37,969 nucleotides of DNA. Source: a virus. Shown piece after piece: positions 6,094 through 14,937 of this stretch. The stretch is from IMG/VR virus record IMGVR_UViG_3300028854_000032, positions 1 through 37,969 of that record, one strand, 5' to 3'. Positions within the stretch are counted from its first letter, which is position 1. Each line of letters begins with the position of its first letter. The notes below the pieces were generated by a model. It did no database searches and was not told the DNA's origin. It was given only the letters and a program-made list of their open reading frames with translations. The translations under genes were made by a program, and so were the position numbers.

Positions 6094-9000
6094 TTATTTA
6101 CAGTTTGGATCAAAATATGGCAACATCGTGTTAAAATTATCCCACAGGTAGCCAATAATTCTATTTATTACCGTGTTGGTTACAATTTCGTTTATTCCTA
6201 TAAATATCTTAGTTTTTGGATGAACATAAGTTGTATATCCTTTACACTTACTAGTATCAAAGAATAAAGTGCTTCTGAACAACTCAATATTATCCCACAC
6301 CTTTTGAAAACTCTTATTATAAACCCAATTCTGCACATATTCTTCTTTATGGATAAGCATATCGTTAAGGTTCCAATAAGATGCTGGTAAATTAGAGTTC
6401 AACTTATTCACCGTTAATAAATCAACAATTTTCACTATGGTCTGGTTATTGGATATTAAAATATTTCTATACTCATCTTGGAATATAGACGTTATTTCGT
6501 TAATACACTGGTTTGAACCGTCAAGAATATATCCAGCAAATGCTCCATTCTTAAAGAACTTCAAAACCTGATTACCTGCAACTACATAGATACATATCCT
6601 TCCATAACTCGAATTAATCTTTGATGGTAGATTAGACGTATATGCTGAAAAATCGTAAGTGAATAATAAAATTCCAGTGGATGTATAAACTCTAACATTT
6701 TCACCAGTTAAAATATGAACATTGCCATCCACATCACCCGCAACACTAATAGGGGCATTTATCATCAATTCACTATCAGTTATAGTATTAATCCAAACTC
6801 CATTATTTGTAAACAGTTTTACGCAATTATTTCCCGTGTCTGCTACCAATACATTGTCGTTCACATCAACATTTATATCGTTTGGTAAATAAAACTTATT
6901 TTTAGAATTAACTCCACCAATTCCACCCCATACTGAATATGTATTCCACACATCATACTCATATTTCATTCCAACGACTTTACCAGCAAGATTATCAAGA
7001 ATGAATATCTTACCCTGACTATCCATTGCCATACCTATAATATTATTAAACGAACTATTACCATCATAACTGGATATTTTAGATGCTCCAATTTCTGTAG
7101 CGAAATAATCTGAAGATAAAATTTCTATTTGTGTTGTTAAAGCTTTATAAACGAAGTTATTTCTACTTACAACATTAACAATTGAACATGATGTAACCGT
7201 ATATTGACAAGGAACTGTTTCATAGATAGTGTTATCAGTTGTTCCAAATTCTTGAATATTTAAATTCCATTCACCGTTAATCTTACAATCAACAACTACA
7301 ACACTCCCTCCACTATTATTTTGGCAGTTACCGTCACTTGTCCATTTTTTGGCAAACGTTCCACCGTTTTTTGTCTGTGACCACGTTACATTATTATCTC
7401 CAGTAGATAATAATGCATTCCATCTCCAAGGAATACAATATAAGCCCAAACAGTTTTGTGACGTAGAAGACACACTACATGTCATAACACTGTATGGAGC
7501 ACATGCAGACAAGCTTCCAGCTATAAAAGTTTCGTCAGAACAGTATAAATTCTCCCATATGATATTTCCATTGATTAGATCATTCCATGTTTTATATGGA
7601 CATAAATCAACATTAACAGCGTTTCCATACCATCCAAAAAATTCAGTATATTTACCATTTAGAATTTCCGCCCTAATATTTAAATAGTCTAAATTATCAT
7701 CCATTTTTTCTATTACTGAGTTTATAGTATCTTCTACAACCCATTCATTCGGTGCTATATATGGAGTATTTGGATATGGCACAATTAAAGGAGAATTCTC
7801 CGACCTTAATTCAGCAGGATCGATGTTGGTTACATCATATTCCGTAACTACATCTATCACATTATCGTAAATATGGTATTTCATTGTGCCATTTTCAACA
7901 GAAGATATTGAAAAGGTTTTCGTCCCTAATGTATTATATACAGTGTTAAAAACATTCGAACCTGTAAGCTGAACATTTCCATTTTCTCCATCATCTACAT
8001 ATATAAGAGTAGATGATGGATCAATACCAACTACTTCAAAAAATACATTACTTCCTGTTAATACATAACGATTAGGGGTATAAAGAACGATATGTATATA
8101 TGGGTCTACTATAAACGTTCCTTGCGATATTAACGGTATAGACCTTGGAATCCAATCATTACCAGATAATGCATTTATCTTACATGTGATAACTGACGAA
8201 GCCATAACTGTTATATTACTAGGAGAATATAAACTACACGTATTTAAATTGCTACCATCACCATCATACTTTAGAAAATATGGAAATATCTGTGTGTTAG
8301 CAGGGTTTAAAATAGTTAAAGGTGATGTTTCCCACAAAGAATCGTTATTTACTGTCCATGTCGTTGATATAACATTCTTAATAATAGGCGATAAGTTAGC
8401 ACTTGTGTTCGATGATTGATATGCCCAAGTTTTAGGATATGTAGAATTACAAGCTACATCTGCCCAACTAGAAGGCTTATCGGTAAACGTGTTTGATATG
8501 TTATTTACATCTACATTAATCCACCTCCAAACTGTATTATATAATCCATAACATACATCAACACTCTCACCACTAAGAGATATAGTTAAGTTGGCATCAA
8601 ATTGATTTGTAACATATGATCCATCACTTAATGCAGTATCGTCAAGAAATACTGTCGATCCTGCAACTCCATCGTCAAAATTAATAGGAACTGTTGCATC
8701 ATATGGTAATATTTGTATACTTCCAAATGTTGACGTATCAGAAACATTTTCATAACCATAAGGATTTACTGTAGATACGTAATGGGGGTAATATGTCAAT
8801 GTTCCTGTAACATCGTCTCTATAAATTATTGATCCAGAATACAAGAAATATGAATTAGTAGCACGTAAACTAATTGGAACACTTACTTGAACCCCTGAAC
8901 TATCAGAGGGAACTGCTACTGTAGAATACGATGATGTTACTTGGGTAACAGTCAAACCAGATACATTCCAAATAAATGATGCTCCTACTGGTAAAGATGA

Positions 9001-9456
9001 GAGAGCTACTAGATTAACTATTTCAGTATGTCCTTCACCATAAAAATAGTTTCCTACACTATTTGATCGATAGTTACTAAGATTTAAAGTGTTTTGATTG
9101 CCTACAGAATCAAAATATAGAGTAGGAAATGCCTCAAAAGCACCAGCAGATAAGAAATAAGGAACGAATGAAGCAGATATTTCTTTACTAACTGTGGTTG
9201 ATTGAGTTGATAACGTAACAGTAATGCTACAAATAACAGGAGTTATACACGAGAACGATAAAGCACTTACAAAACTGGTATGAGTTATTCCATCATGATT
9301 TAAAACATACCATATTTGATTTGGTGTGGTTAAATCAAAAGACGTAGAGTATGGCGTTAATGTAACAGTATATTGGTAACTAGAAGTTAATCGATAGAAT
9401 ATTGTAGTATCCTCCGATAACTCATTATTAACCTTAACATTTACATCAATCGCCAT
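6094..9456 (-). CDS. Giant virion protein with NHL-like propeller (1120 residues)
   Basis: Large, low-charge, Ser/Thr/Asn/Tyr-rich protein, beta-rich throughout. Two copies of a Cys/Trp module occur (CYGLY..VWRW near residue 298 and CLGLYCIPWRW near 665), also present once in the gene at 12902. About residues 770-1010 read as NHL-type propeller blades, with signatures such as GMAMDSQGKIFILD and NVDVNDNVLVADTGNN. The last ~90 residues look like a separate cap rich in Tyr, Trp and Asn. Such proteins are expected at the tail tip or baseplate periphery as adhesion or carbohydrate-binding parts; the binding partner cannot be named. It is a single-gene unit with a late-type element before it. Confidence 0.65.
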   Translation of the reverse strand: MAIDVNVKVNNELSEDTTIFYRLTSSYQYTVTLTPYSTSFDLTTPNQIWYVLNHDGITHTSFVSALSFSCITPVICSITVTLSTQSTTVSKEISASFVPYFLSAGAFEAFPTLYFDSVGNQNTLNLSNYRSNSVGNYFYGEGHTEIVNLVALSSLPVGASFIWNVSGLTVTQVTSSYSTVAVPSDSSGVQVSVPISLRATNSYFLYSGSIIYRDDVTGTLTYYPHYVSTVNPYGYENVSDTSTFGSIQILPYDATVPINFDDGVAGSTVFLDDTALSDGSYVTNQFDANLTISLSGESVDVCYGLYNTVWRWINVDVNNISNTFTDKPSSWADVACNSTYPKTWAYQSSNTSANLSPIIKNVISTTWTVNNDSLWETSPLTILNPANTQIFPYFLKYDGDGSNLNTCSLYSPSNITVMASSVITCKINALSGNDWIPRSIPLISQGTFIVDPYIHIVLYTPNRYVLTGSNVFFEVVGIDPSSTLIYVDDGENGNVQLTGSNVFNTVYNTLGTKTFSISSVENGTMKYHIYDNVIDVVTEYDVTNIDPAELRSENSPLIVPYPNTPYIAPNEWVVEDTINSVIEKMDDNLDYLNIRAEILNGKYTEFFGWYGNAVNVDLCPYKTWNDLINGNIIWENLYCSDETFIAGSLSACAPYSVMTCSVSSTSQNCLGLYCIPWRWNALLSTGDNNVTWSQTKNGGTFAKKWTSDGNCQNNSGGSVVVVDCKINGEWNLNIQEFGTTDNTIYETVPCQYTVTSCSIVNVVSRNNFVYKALTTQIEILSSDYFATEIGASKISSYDGNSSFNNIIGMAMDSQGKIFILDNLAGKVVGMKYEYDVWNTYSVWGGIGGVNSKNKFYLPNDINVDVNDNVLVADTGNNCVKLFTNNGVWINTITDSELMINAPISVAGDVDGNVHILTGENVRVYTSTGILLFTYDFSAYTSNLPSKINSSYGRICIYVVAGNQVLKFFKNGAFAGYILDGSNQCINEITSIFQDEYRNILISNNQTIVKIVDLLTVNKLNSNLPASYWNLNDMLIHKEEYVQNWVYNKSFQKVWDNIELFRSTLFFDTSKCKGYTTYVHPKTKIFIGINEIVTNTVINRIIGYLWDNFNTMLPYFDPNCK

Positions 9457-9462
9457 TTTTAT

Positions 9463-9470
9463 TATTTATC
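9463..9470 (-). promoter_or_regulatory. Late-type promoter element for the 1120-residue gene
   Basis: GATAAATA on the minus strand, six bases before the ATG at 9456. Confidence 0.55.
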
Positions 9471-9481
9471 GGTAAAATCCC

Positions 9482-11923
9482 TTAATCGACCCACTCAATA
9501 TCCAACAATTCAACATATGCTGGCTTGGTTAAAGCTACGGCTTCTTGTATATTTTGTTCAATTAATGCTCTAATATTGGGATCAGTGATGCCCAATCCAG
9601 ATAATTTAATCCTATAGAAAGGACTTTTCGATCCAGGCATCTTATGTTTAAAAAATCGATCTATTTTCTCTATATATTGTAGGTCTGCTGTAGGTATATC
9701 CCAAACTAAATCGTTTGCTACCAACACTTCTCTCGCAAATATAGATTGAAACCATTCTGGAAGTTCATAATCGTAAAATCTAACATTGTTCAATTTACCA
9801 TTAAATATTAAATTCCTCGTATTAACCTCATAATTGTAATTATCAGCCTTTCCGTTGGGCGTTCCTATCCATAAATCATTTTTCTTCAATGGATTTATGT
9901 CATAAATGTTAGAAATACACAATTCACTAAGTTTGAATGAATCGATATATACCTTCATAGTATTATTCTTAAAACTTCCTGCTACAGAATGCCAGTTAAC
10001 ATCGTCTTCAAACCCATCCACTGGAACAGACACTTTGAAAACATAACTCTGGCTGTTTATCGTTTGGCCTAATCCGTTTAAAGCGTTCATACCAATTCTA
10101 AAATGGACTTGTGGTTTATTCGCATACTTTACATTATTGAAAATTCTTTTCCATTCATACCCCGTAAAGTCTCCATCGAAAGAAAATGATAACAGTGCTT
10201 TATTATCTTTGGTCAATTGAGATGAAAACTCTAATGGATTGATGTTACCAATCAAAGAATTGCTATATATCAACTCCCCATCTAAAGATACCTGATAAAC
10301 TGTTCGGTCATTTACGCCAGAATGAACAATAATAGCATACCACGAATTTGAGTTATTAGTCCTATCGTAAACGTTGACAAAACTTATATTTTTAGTTGGA
10401 GGATTATCATTTAAAACTCCTATAGAGAAAGTTGATGTGATAGATTTATTAACGATGTTTATTTTGTTAATTGTATTAGAATCACTTAACACCCAAAGAT
10501 CATTATTAGGATCAATAGCTATCTTTTGAACGCTGGATACCCCCGCAAATAAAGTTCCATCATAATATAAGTTATTATCCATACCTACTGTCCAAACTTG
10601 ATTTAAAATATCACATTTAATATCGTTACACACTATTTGTAATAAGTTTCCAAAATAATCAAAGGTTAATTTAGTTCCTGATGTAAAGATCACACTATTA
10701 TCTTGATATTTTAAAACTAAGTTGCCATCTAAAATGTTTGTATACGTTTGATCTACGACAATTATATTATCTCCTGATAATATAAAAGTATTAATCGCTG
10801 AATCCGTTTGATAATACGATAAAACGTCACCTAAATGGTTATATTTGATAATCTTCTTATTGTTAAGAGTAAATGTATCTACAACATACAACTCCCCATC
10901 TCCATTAATGGCTACGTGTTGTGGATTGCTTACGATACCCACAGACGAATTAGTTCCTATGTCGTTATATGCATTAATATTCTGGTTGAAATATATAAGA
11001 TGCCCAAAATTAGTTTCAGGAACTACAAAGAATGGAAAATATTTAAGGTTATCATAAAATAGTCCATATCCACCATCACCAGTAAAACATCCTACCAACT
11101 GTGATGATGAAGCATTGTTCCAATCGTTATGGTTAACATCAACTGCTACAGTAAATTCTCTTTGTATATTTATTACATCATTATATACAACTTTAACATC
11201 TACAAAATCATAATTTTCTAAATTGAGCGATCCGTTAGTTAAAGTCTTATCAATAACATCATTTACATTGAAAGGATTTATCATTATCGTATTGTTGTAT
11301 ATTGATGTGTCTATTGGACTATTAACCCAATTATTAACTTCCAATTTTAAATGACTATTATCATCTCCCGCAAGAGTTTTTACAAGCATACTGGCAGTGT
11401 TTTCTCCTACATGTAAGTATGAATATAAAACACCCGCTTCAAAGGTTAATACTGTAGGAATATCTGTAAACGGAGCACCATACGTGATATAATCCGTGTA
11501 ATTAGCCGTTCCTTGTAATGCTTCTTCATAGGCAATTCGTCCTGGGTTATAATACCTATCCAACCATACTGGTTCAGTATTTATATCTGGTGCATACAAC
11601 CAACTACATAACCACGTTCCGTCTGTAAGACCCGATGGTGTTCCCCAAGGAGTATTTTCACCATACCCTCCAAGATTCTTAAATATTTTGTCAGCCATAG
11701 CAGGGATTGGCCCTGAAGTAGCACCACTAAACGCTAAAGTAGAGTCTTTTAAAGCTACAGTGTCTGAAAAAAAAGGATAATGAAAATATGTCAATACATC
11801 TTTCTTAAATGTCACTTCCGTTGTGCTTGCTTCATACCCCAAATGGATGTTGTCATATCCATCAAGCTGATTATGGCCTGTGAAAATCTTATAGTAGTCT
11901 CTCTGTTGTAAAGTGTTTGACAT
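9482..11923 (-). CDS. Giant virion protein with propeller and LamG-like domains (813 residues)
   Basis: Three parts can be seen. Residues 1 to ~310 are beta-rich without a recognised family. About 320-560 resemble NHL/Vgb propeller blades (HVAINGDGELYVVDTF, IAIDPNNDLWVLSD). About 590-740 resemble a concanavalin/LamG domain (MKVYIDSFKLSEL ... DLWIGTP ... LNNVRFYDYEL), a fold that commonly binds sugars. The C-terminal ~70 residues are more charged and end in VELLDIEWVD; this part may anchor the protein. Likely a tail-associated adhesin or fibre. Single-gene unit with a late-type element; the next gene (11933-12874) ends ten bases upstream of its start. Confidence 0.65.
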   Translation of the reverse strand: MSNTLQQRDYYKIFTGHNQLDGYDNIHLGYEASTTEVTFKKDVLTYFHYPFFSDTVALKDSTLAFSGATSGPIPAMADKIFKNLGGYGENTPWGTPSGLTDGTWLCSWLYAPDINTEPVWLDRYYNPGRIAYEEALQGTANYTDYITYGAPFTDIPTVLTFEAGVLYSYLHVGENTASMLVKTLAGDDNSHLKLEVNNWVNSPIDTSIYNNTIMINPFNVNDVIDKTLTNGSLNLENYDFVDVKVVYNDVINIQREFTVAVDVNHNDWNNASSSQLVGCFTGDGGYGLFYDNLKYFPFFVVPETNFGHLIYFNQNINAYNDIGTNSSVGIVSNPQHVAINGDGELYVVDTFTLNNKKIIKYNHLGDVLSYYQTDSAINTFILSGDNIIVVDQTYTNILDGNLVLKYQDNSVIFTSGTKLTFDYFGNLLQIVCNDIKCDILNQVWTVGMDNNLYYDGTLFAGVSSVQKIAIDPNNDLWVLSDSNTINKINIVNKSITSTFSIGVLNDNPPTKNISFVNVYDRTNNSNSWYAIIVHSGVNDRTVYQVSLDGELIYSNSLIGNINPLEFSSQLTKDNKALLSFSFDGDFTGYEWKRIFNNVKYANKPQVHFRIGMNALNGLGQTINSQSYVFKVSVPVDGFEDDVNWHSVAGSFKNNTMKVYIDSFKLSELCISNIYDINPLKKNDLWIGTPNGKADNYNYEVNTRNLIFNGKLNNVRFYDYELPEWFQSIFAREVLVANDLVWDIPTADLQYIEKIDRFFKHKMPGSKSPFYRIKLSGLGITDPNIRALIEQNIQEAVALTKPAYVELLDIEWVD

Positions 11924-11929
11924 ATTTAG

Positions 11930-11936
11930 TATTTAA
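11930..11936 (-). promoter_or_regulatory. Late-type promoter element for the 813-residue gene
   Basis: TTAAATA on the minus strand, six bases (CTAAAT) before the ATG at 11923. It overlaps the end of the upstream gene. Confidence 0.5.
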
Positions 11937-12874
11937 TTATTAACAAGATTGTCTATAATGGCTGGTGCTACTGTAGGAGTATACCCCGTTTTAAGGTTAG
12001 CCAAGTTAACATTCACTATATCATTTGAAAATAAGTCTTGGACTGCCAAAGATGCTAAAAAGTTGGTAGGTGGGTTGTTGATGACTTTATTAACTTCAGT
12101 GTTATTGTTATTTTGCTTATTTTCCAAATTCATGTAATACGTTACCCAATCATTTCTGAAATATTCACTGTCCGTTATAGAATTTGTAATATCTTCTACT
12201 GTATATCCAGCATTAAAAACGTATGAATATATATCAATACCGTCAACATTAACTTTGTCTGCACCGAAAGATAATCCAGTAGCCCTTAGAACGTTATCCG
12301 TTCCAAATTTCAGATATCGGATTCCTTGATCTGTTTGTGTAGTAAAGCTAATATATCCTCCAACGTAATTAACGCTAAATTGACGAGTATACGCATCTAC
12401 ATCATTAATACTGCCTATTCCTAAACTTATCGTATATGGATATGTTTTCTGCACCTGTAAAAAACTATCATTTACCATAATATTAACTTGATCCCCACCA
12501 ATAGAATCTAAATTAAACGATGCTGCGTTATCAATAGTAGCACCCAACAATATTTGATTGGTCTTGGTATCAACATACGCATATGTTCCTATACCCTTCG
12601 GAGACAACTTTAAAGTGGCAGAATAGAGAAGGTCATTCTTAATCCTATCCTCAATTGCAAAAAATGAACTTAATGGTAAAGTATCTGTAAGTATTAAAGC
12701 ATTACCTTTATTTACAACAAAATCTTTAAATCCTTCAAAAATAGGACTAGTATAGAATCTAAATCCTTCTTGGTAAATACTTAAATTCTCTACCACTGGT
12801 TCATTTCTATAATATTCATATTTCAACTTTATAGGACTTAAAGCTGATAAAGAATCATATTTAACTAGGCTCAT
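11933..12874 (-). CDS. Unrecognised virion protein (313 residues)
   Basis: No domain recognised. The N-terminal ~120 residues mix charged and aromatic residues, the middle is beta-rich, and the C-terminus has an Asn-rich linker (KQNNNNTEVNKV, about 253-264) before a short hydrophobic end. Its position inside the block of tail-associated giants, its late-type promoter element and its composition all suggest a structural protein. It might be a connector or chaperone for the neighbouring large proteins, but nothing in the sequence shows this. Confidence 0.55.
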   Translation of the reverse strand: MSLVKYDSLSALSPIKLKYEYYRNEPVVENLSIYQEGFRFYTSPIFEGFKDFVVNKGNALILTDTLPLSSFFAIEDRIKNDLLYSATLKLSPKGIGTYAYVDTKTNQILLGATIDNAASFNLDSIGGDQVNIMVNDSFLQVQKTYPYTISLGIGSINDVDAYTRQFSVNYVGGYISFTTQTDQGIRYLKFGTDNVLRATGLSFGADKVNVDGIDIYSYVFNAGYTVEDITNSITDSEYFRNDWVTYYMNLENKQNNNNTEVNKVINNPPTNFLASLAVQDLFSNDIVNVNLANLKTGYTPTVAPAIIDNLVNN

Positions 12875-12879
12875 AGTAT

Positions 12880-12886
12880 TACTTAT
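12880..12886 (-). promoter_or_regulatory. Degenerate late-type promoter element
   Basis: ATAAGTA on the minus strand (context GAAATAAGTAATACT), five bases before the ATG at 12874. One mismatch to the common core. Confidence 0.35.
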
Positions 12887-12901
12887 TTCAATCCTAACCT
12901 T

Positions 12902-13981
12902 TTATAACTGGAATGGTGTAACTTCCACTTTAACTAAACTGATATTATCACCTACTTGAAAACCATACGTTATAAAATTTTTACTATTTCTTACCCTTAG
13001 TAAGTTAACTGAAGTTGAGCTAATTGAAGGATATGATAGTGGGCCAACAACAACATTTGATACATCAAACGTATCAGTGTTCATACTATACGCTGTAATT
13101 GATGGATAAAATACATTATAAGAGCTAATTTGATATGTATAAGTTAAATCATAATTTCTCGGATCGTTTACATCACTTGGAAATTCCCCATTATATGTAA
13201 AAATAGATGTTGGTGCTGAATATCTACTTACTGTTTGAACTCCACTACCATCACCAATATTCCAATCAATTCTATCAAGGGGATAACTCCCACATAAAGT
13301 TTCATAAGGTGAAATAGTAACCGTTAAAGGGGTTTGTCCATAGCTATTACCAACAGTTTTAAGAATTGCCACTGGTAAAACTTCATCCAATGTAACTATA
13401 CCTGTTTTAATAGTGGATTGAGTTGTGGAGGATATGTAATATCCGCTTAAAACTGTATTATTACAATTAGAGTCTACAATTTTACTATTGCCCCACGTAG
13501 CAGTTTTACTACCTTGAGTGCTTGCATCTTTCCAAGTAAGAAAATTGATGCTAGATGATTGCAAATTACCCCAATACCAATATTGACAATACTTACCAAA
13601 ACAGTTATTAGTGTTTACTGATGTATTTGTTACAGTAGTGGTTGTTTGTATAGTGGAATTTTTATTCTGTGTCAAGGTTACATTATAGGTTCCTGGCATC
13701 ATATATATGTGTGACACTACATCATTTATTGAAGTGGTATATGCCGTGTTAGTAGATTGGTTATAGTAATCACCAAAATCCCAAGTGTATAAAACACTAT
13801 CCATAGAAGTAAGAGTTCCACTGTCTGAAATGTTAGCAAAAACGGCAGATAACGCAGGAGCATGACCGAAGATATACGTAGATGTGCTGTATGCACCAGC
13901 ACTTAATACTGGAAATATACCATTCCATCTAGCATTATTTTTTACGGTAGTTCCAGTTTTTACTATAAAGTCAGTAGTCAT
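12902..13981 (-). CDS. PKD-domain virion protein (359 residues)
   Basis: Two PKD-like domains are visible. The first spans about residues 48-120, with YTWDFGDYY and SHIYMMPGTYNVTLTQ, the WDFGD and HxYxxPGxYxVTL signatures of the family. The second spans about 205-290, with IDWNIGDGSG and later LTYTYQISSYN. Between them lies the Cys/Trp module CFGKYCQYWYWGNL, shared with the 1120-residue protein. PKD domains are Ig-like beta sandwiches used as spacers or adhesion modules on extracellular proteins and phage fibres. It follows the 309-residue gene by three bases with no promoter element of its own, so the two are co-transcribed. Confidence 0.65.
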   Translation of the reverse strand: MTTDFIVKTGTTVKNNARWNGIFPVLSAGAYSTSTYIFGHAPALSAVFANISDSGTLTSMDSVLYTWDFGDYYNQSTNTAYTTSINDVVSHIYMMPGTYNVTLTQNKNSTIQTTTTVTNTSVNTNNCFGKYCQYWYWGNLQSSSINFLTWKDASTQGSKTATWGNSKIVDSNCNNTVLSGYYISSTTQSTIKTGIVTLDEVLPVAILKTVGNSYGQTPLTVTISPYETLCGSYPLDRIDWNIGDGSGVQTVSRYSAPTSIFTYNGEFPSDVNDPRNYDLTYTYQISSYNVFYPSITAYSMNTDTFDVSNVVVGPLSYPSISSTSVNLLRVRNSKNFITYGFQVGDNISLVKVEVTPFQL

Positions 13982-13984
13982 GTT

Positions 13985-14914
13985 TTATGCCAATTTTTCT
14001 ACACATATACAATGTAATCGCAATCCATTGGTATTAAATGGGTTATATATAAAAACTGTATTTGGTAAAGGAACTGCTGATCCATTATTATATGCGATAT
14101 AACTTGGGCAGTAATTTATTGATGTATCTACAACGTTATGATACTGGGGGCCGGCAGAAATGTTATTTACAATACCATATTCTTGAACTCCTGCATCCAT
14201 ATACGCTCTAAGATTATCAACCGTGGCGTTGTCAGTAGCTTGAGTAACTACTCCATTAGATGTGCTAAGTCTAACCAGTTGCCTAATAGATTGACTTGAT
14301 AATCCATAATTTAACACTTGATATCTTATATAAAAAGGCATACAAAACGCTGACATTCCTACACTATCCGTAGGAGATGGGATTCTTAAAGTCCTTAAAT
14401 TATCAGTATATGCTGAATCATTAGGATCAGTAATATCACCTATAGTTGCAGACTCTACTACATTACCACCAGACATAAACAATGTCCCTAAAGCTGCCCA
14501 AACATTATTTGCCCCACCATTAGTTCCATTAAATTGTGCTATTGTATATGTAGGAGTTGAACCAACTCCTGCGTTATCGTGTGCATCATACATTATTTGT
14601 GTTGGAAATGCAGTATTAACAATATCACTCATATAACCCGCAAAAAAAGTACCAGAACTACCAGGGAAATCGGTGCTAATGTCTTTAATACCGAAGAAAA
14701 AGTTATTTTTCAATGATGATGTATAAGGAAGTGATTCAAAAACAAATGGACTATTTGTTCCCGATCCTGATAATGATGTAAAAGAAATATACATACCAAC
14801 CAACAGATCAGTCCAAGTTCCTACATTAAATTCTGCCTGATAGGATTCTTTTGGGCCTAAAATTAAACTTTGTTCTGTTCCTAAAAGTGTATTTTTTTGA
14901 TATATTTGAGCCAT
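13985..14914 (-). CDS. Unrecognised virion protein (309 residues)
   Basis: A beta-rich, low-charge protein rich in Ser, Thr, Gly and Asn, with no recognised domain. There is no signal peptide or membrane segment. It ends RLHCICVEKLA, and the run of short hydrophobic strands near the end (LPNTVFIYNPF) is typical of phage fibre or decoration proteins. First gene of a two-gene unit with the PKD protein downstream, and directly downstream of the 1837-residue gene. Likely a tail-associated structural protein; role not determined. Confidence 0.55.
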   Translation of the reverse strand: MAQIYQKNTLLGTEQSLILGPKESYQAEFNVGTWTDLLVGMYISFTSLSGSGTNSPFVFESLPYTSSLKNNFFFGIKDISTDFPGSSGTFFAGYMSDIVNTAFPTQIMYDAHDNAGVGSTPTYTIAQFNGTNGGANNVWAALGTLFMSGGNVVESATIGDITDPNDSAYTDNLRTLRIPSPTDSVGMSAFCMPFYIRYQVLNYGLSSQSIRQLVRLSTSNGVVTQATDNATVDNLRAYMDAGVQEYGIVNNISAGPQYHNVVDTSINYCPSYIAYNNGSAVPLPNTVFIYNPFNTNGLRLHCICVEKLA

Positions 14915-14919
14915 AGTAT

Positions 14920-14927
14920 TATTTATC
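14920..14927 (-). promoter_or_regulatory. Late-type promoter element for the 309/359-residue pair
   Basis: GATAAATA on the minus strand, five bases (ATACT) before the ATG at 14914. Confidence 0.55.
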
Positions 14928-14937
14928 GTTATTATAT

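Noticed and set aside
7349-7687. 112-codon plus-strand open frame inside the 1120-residue gene
   Set aside because: Antisense shadow; it lies across the Cys/Trp module of the real gene.
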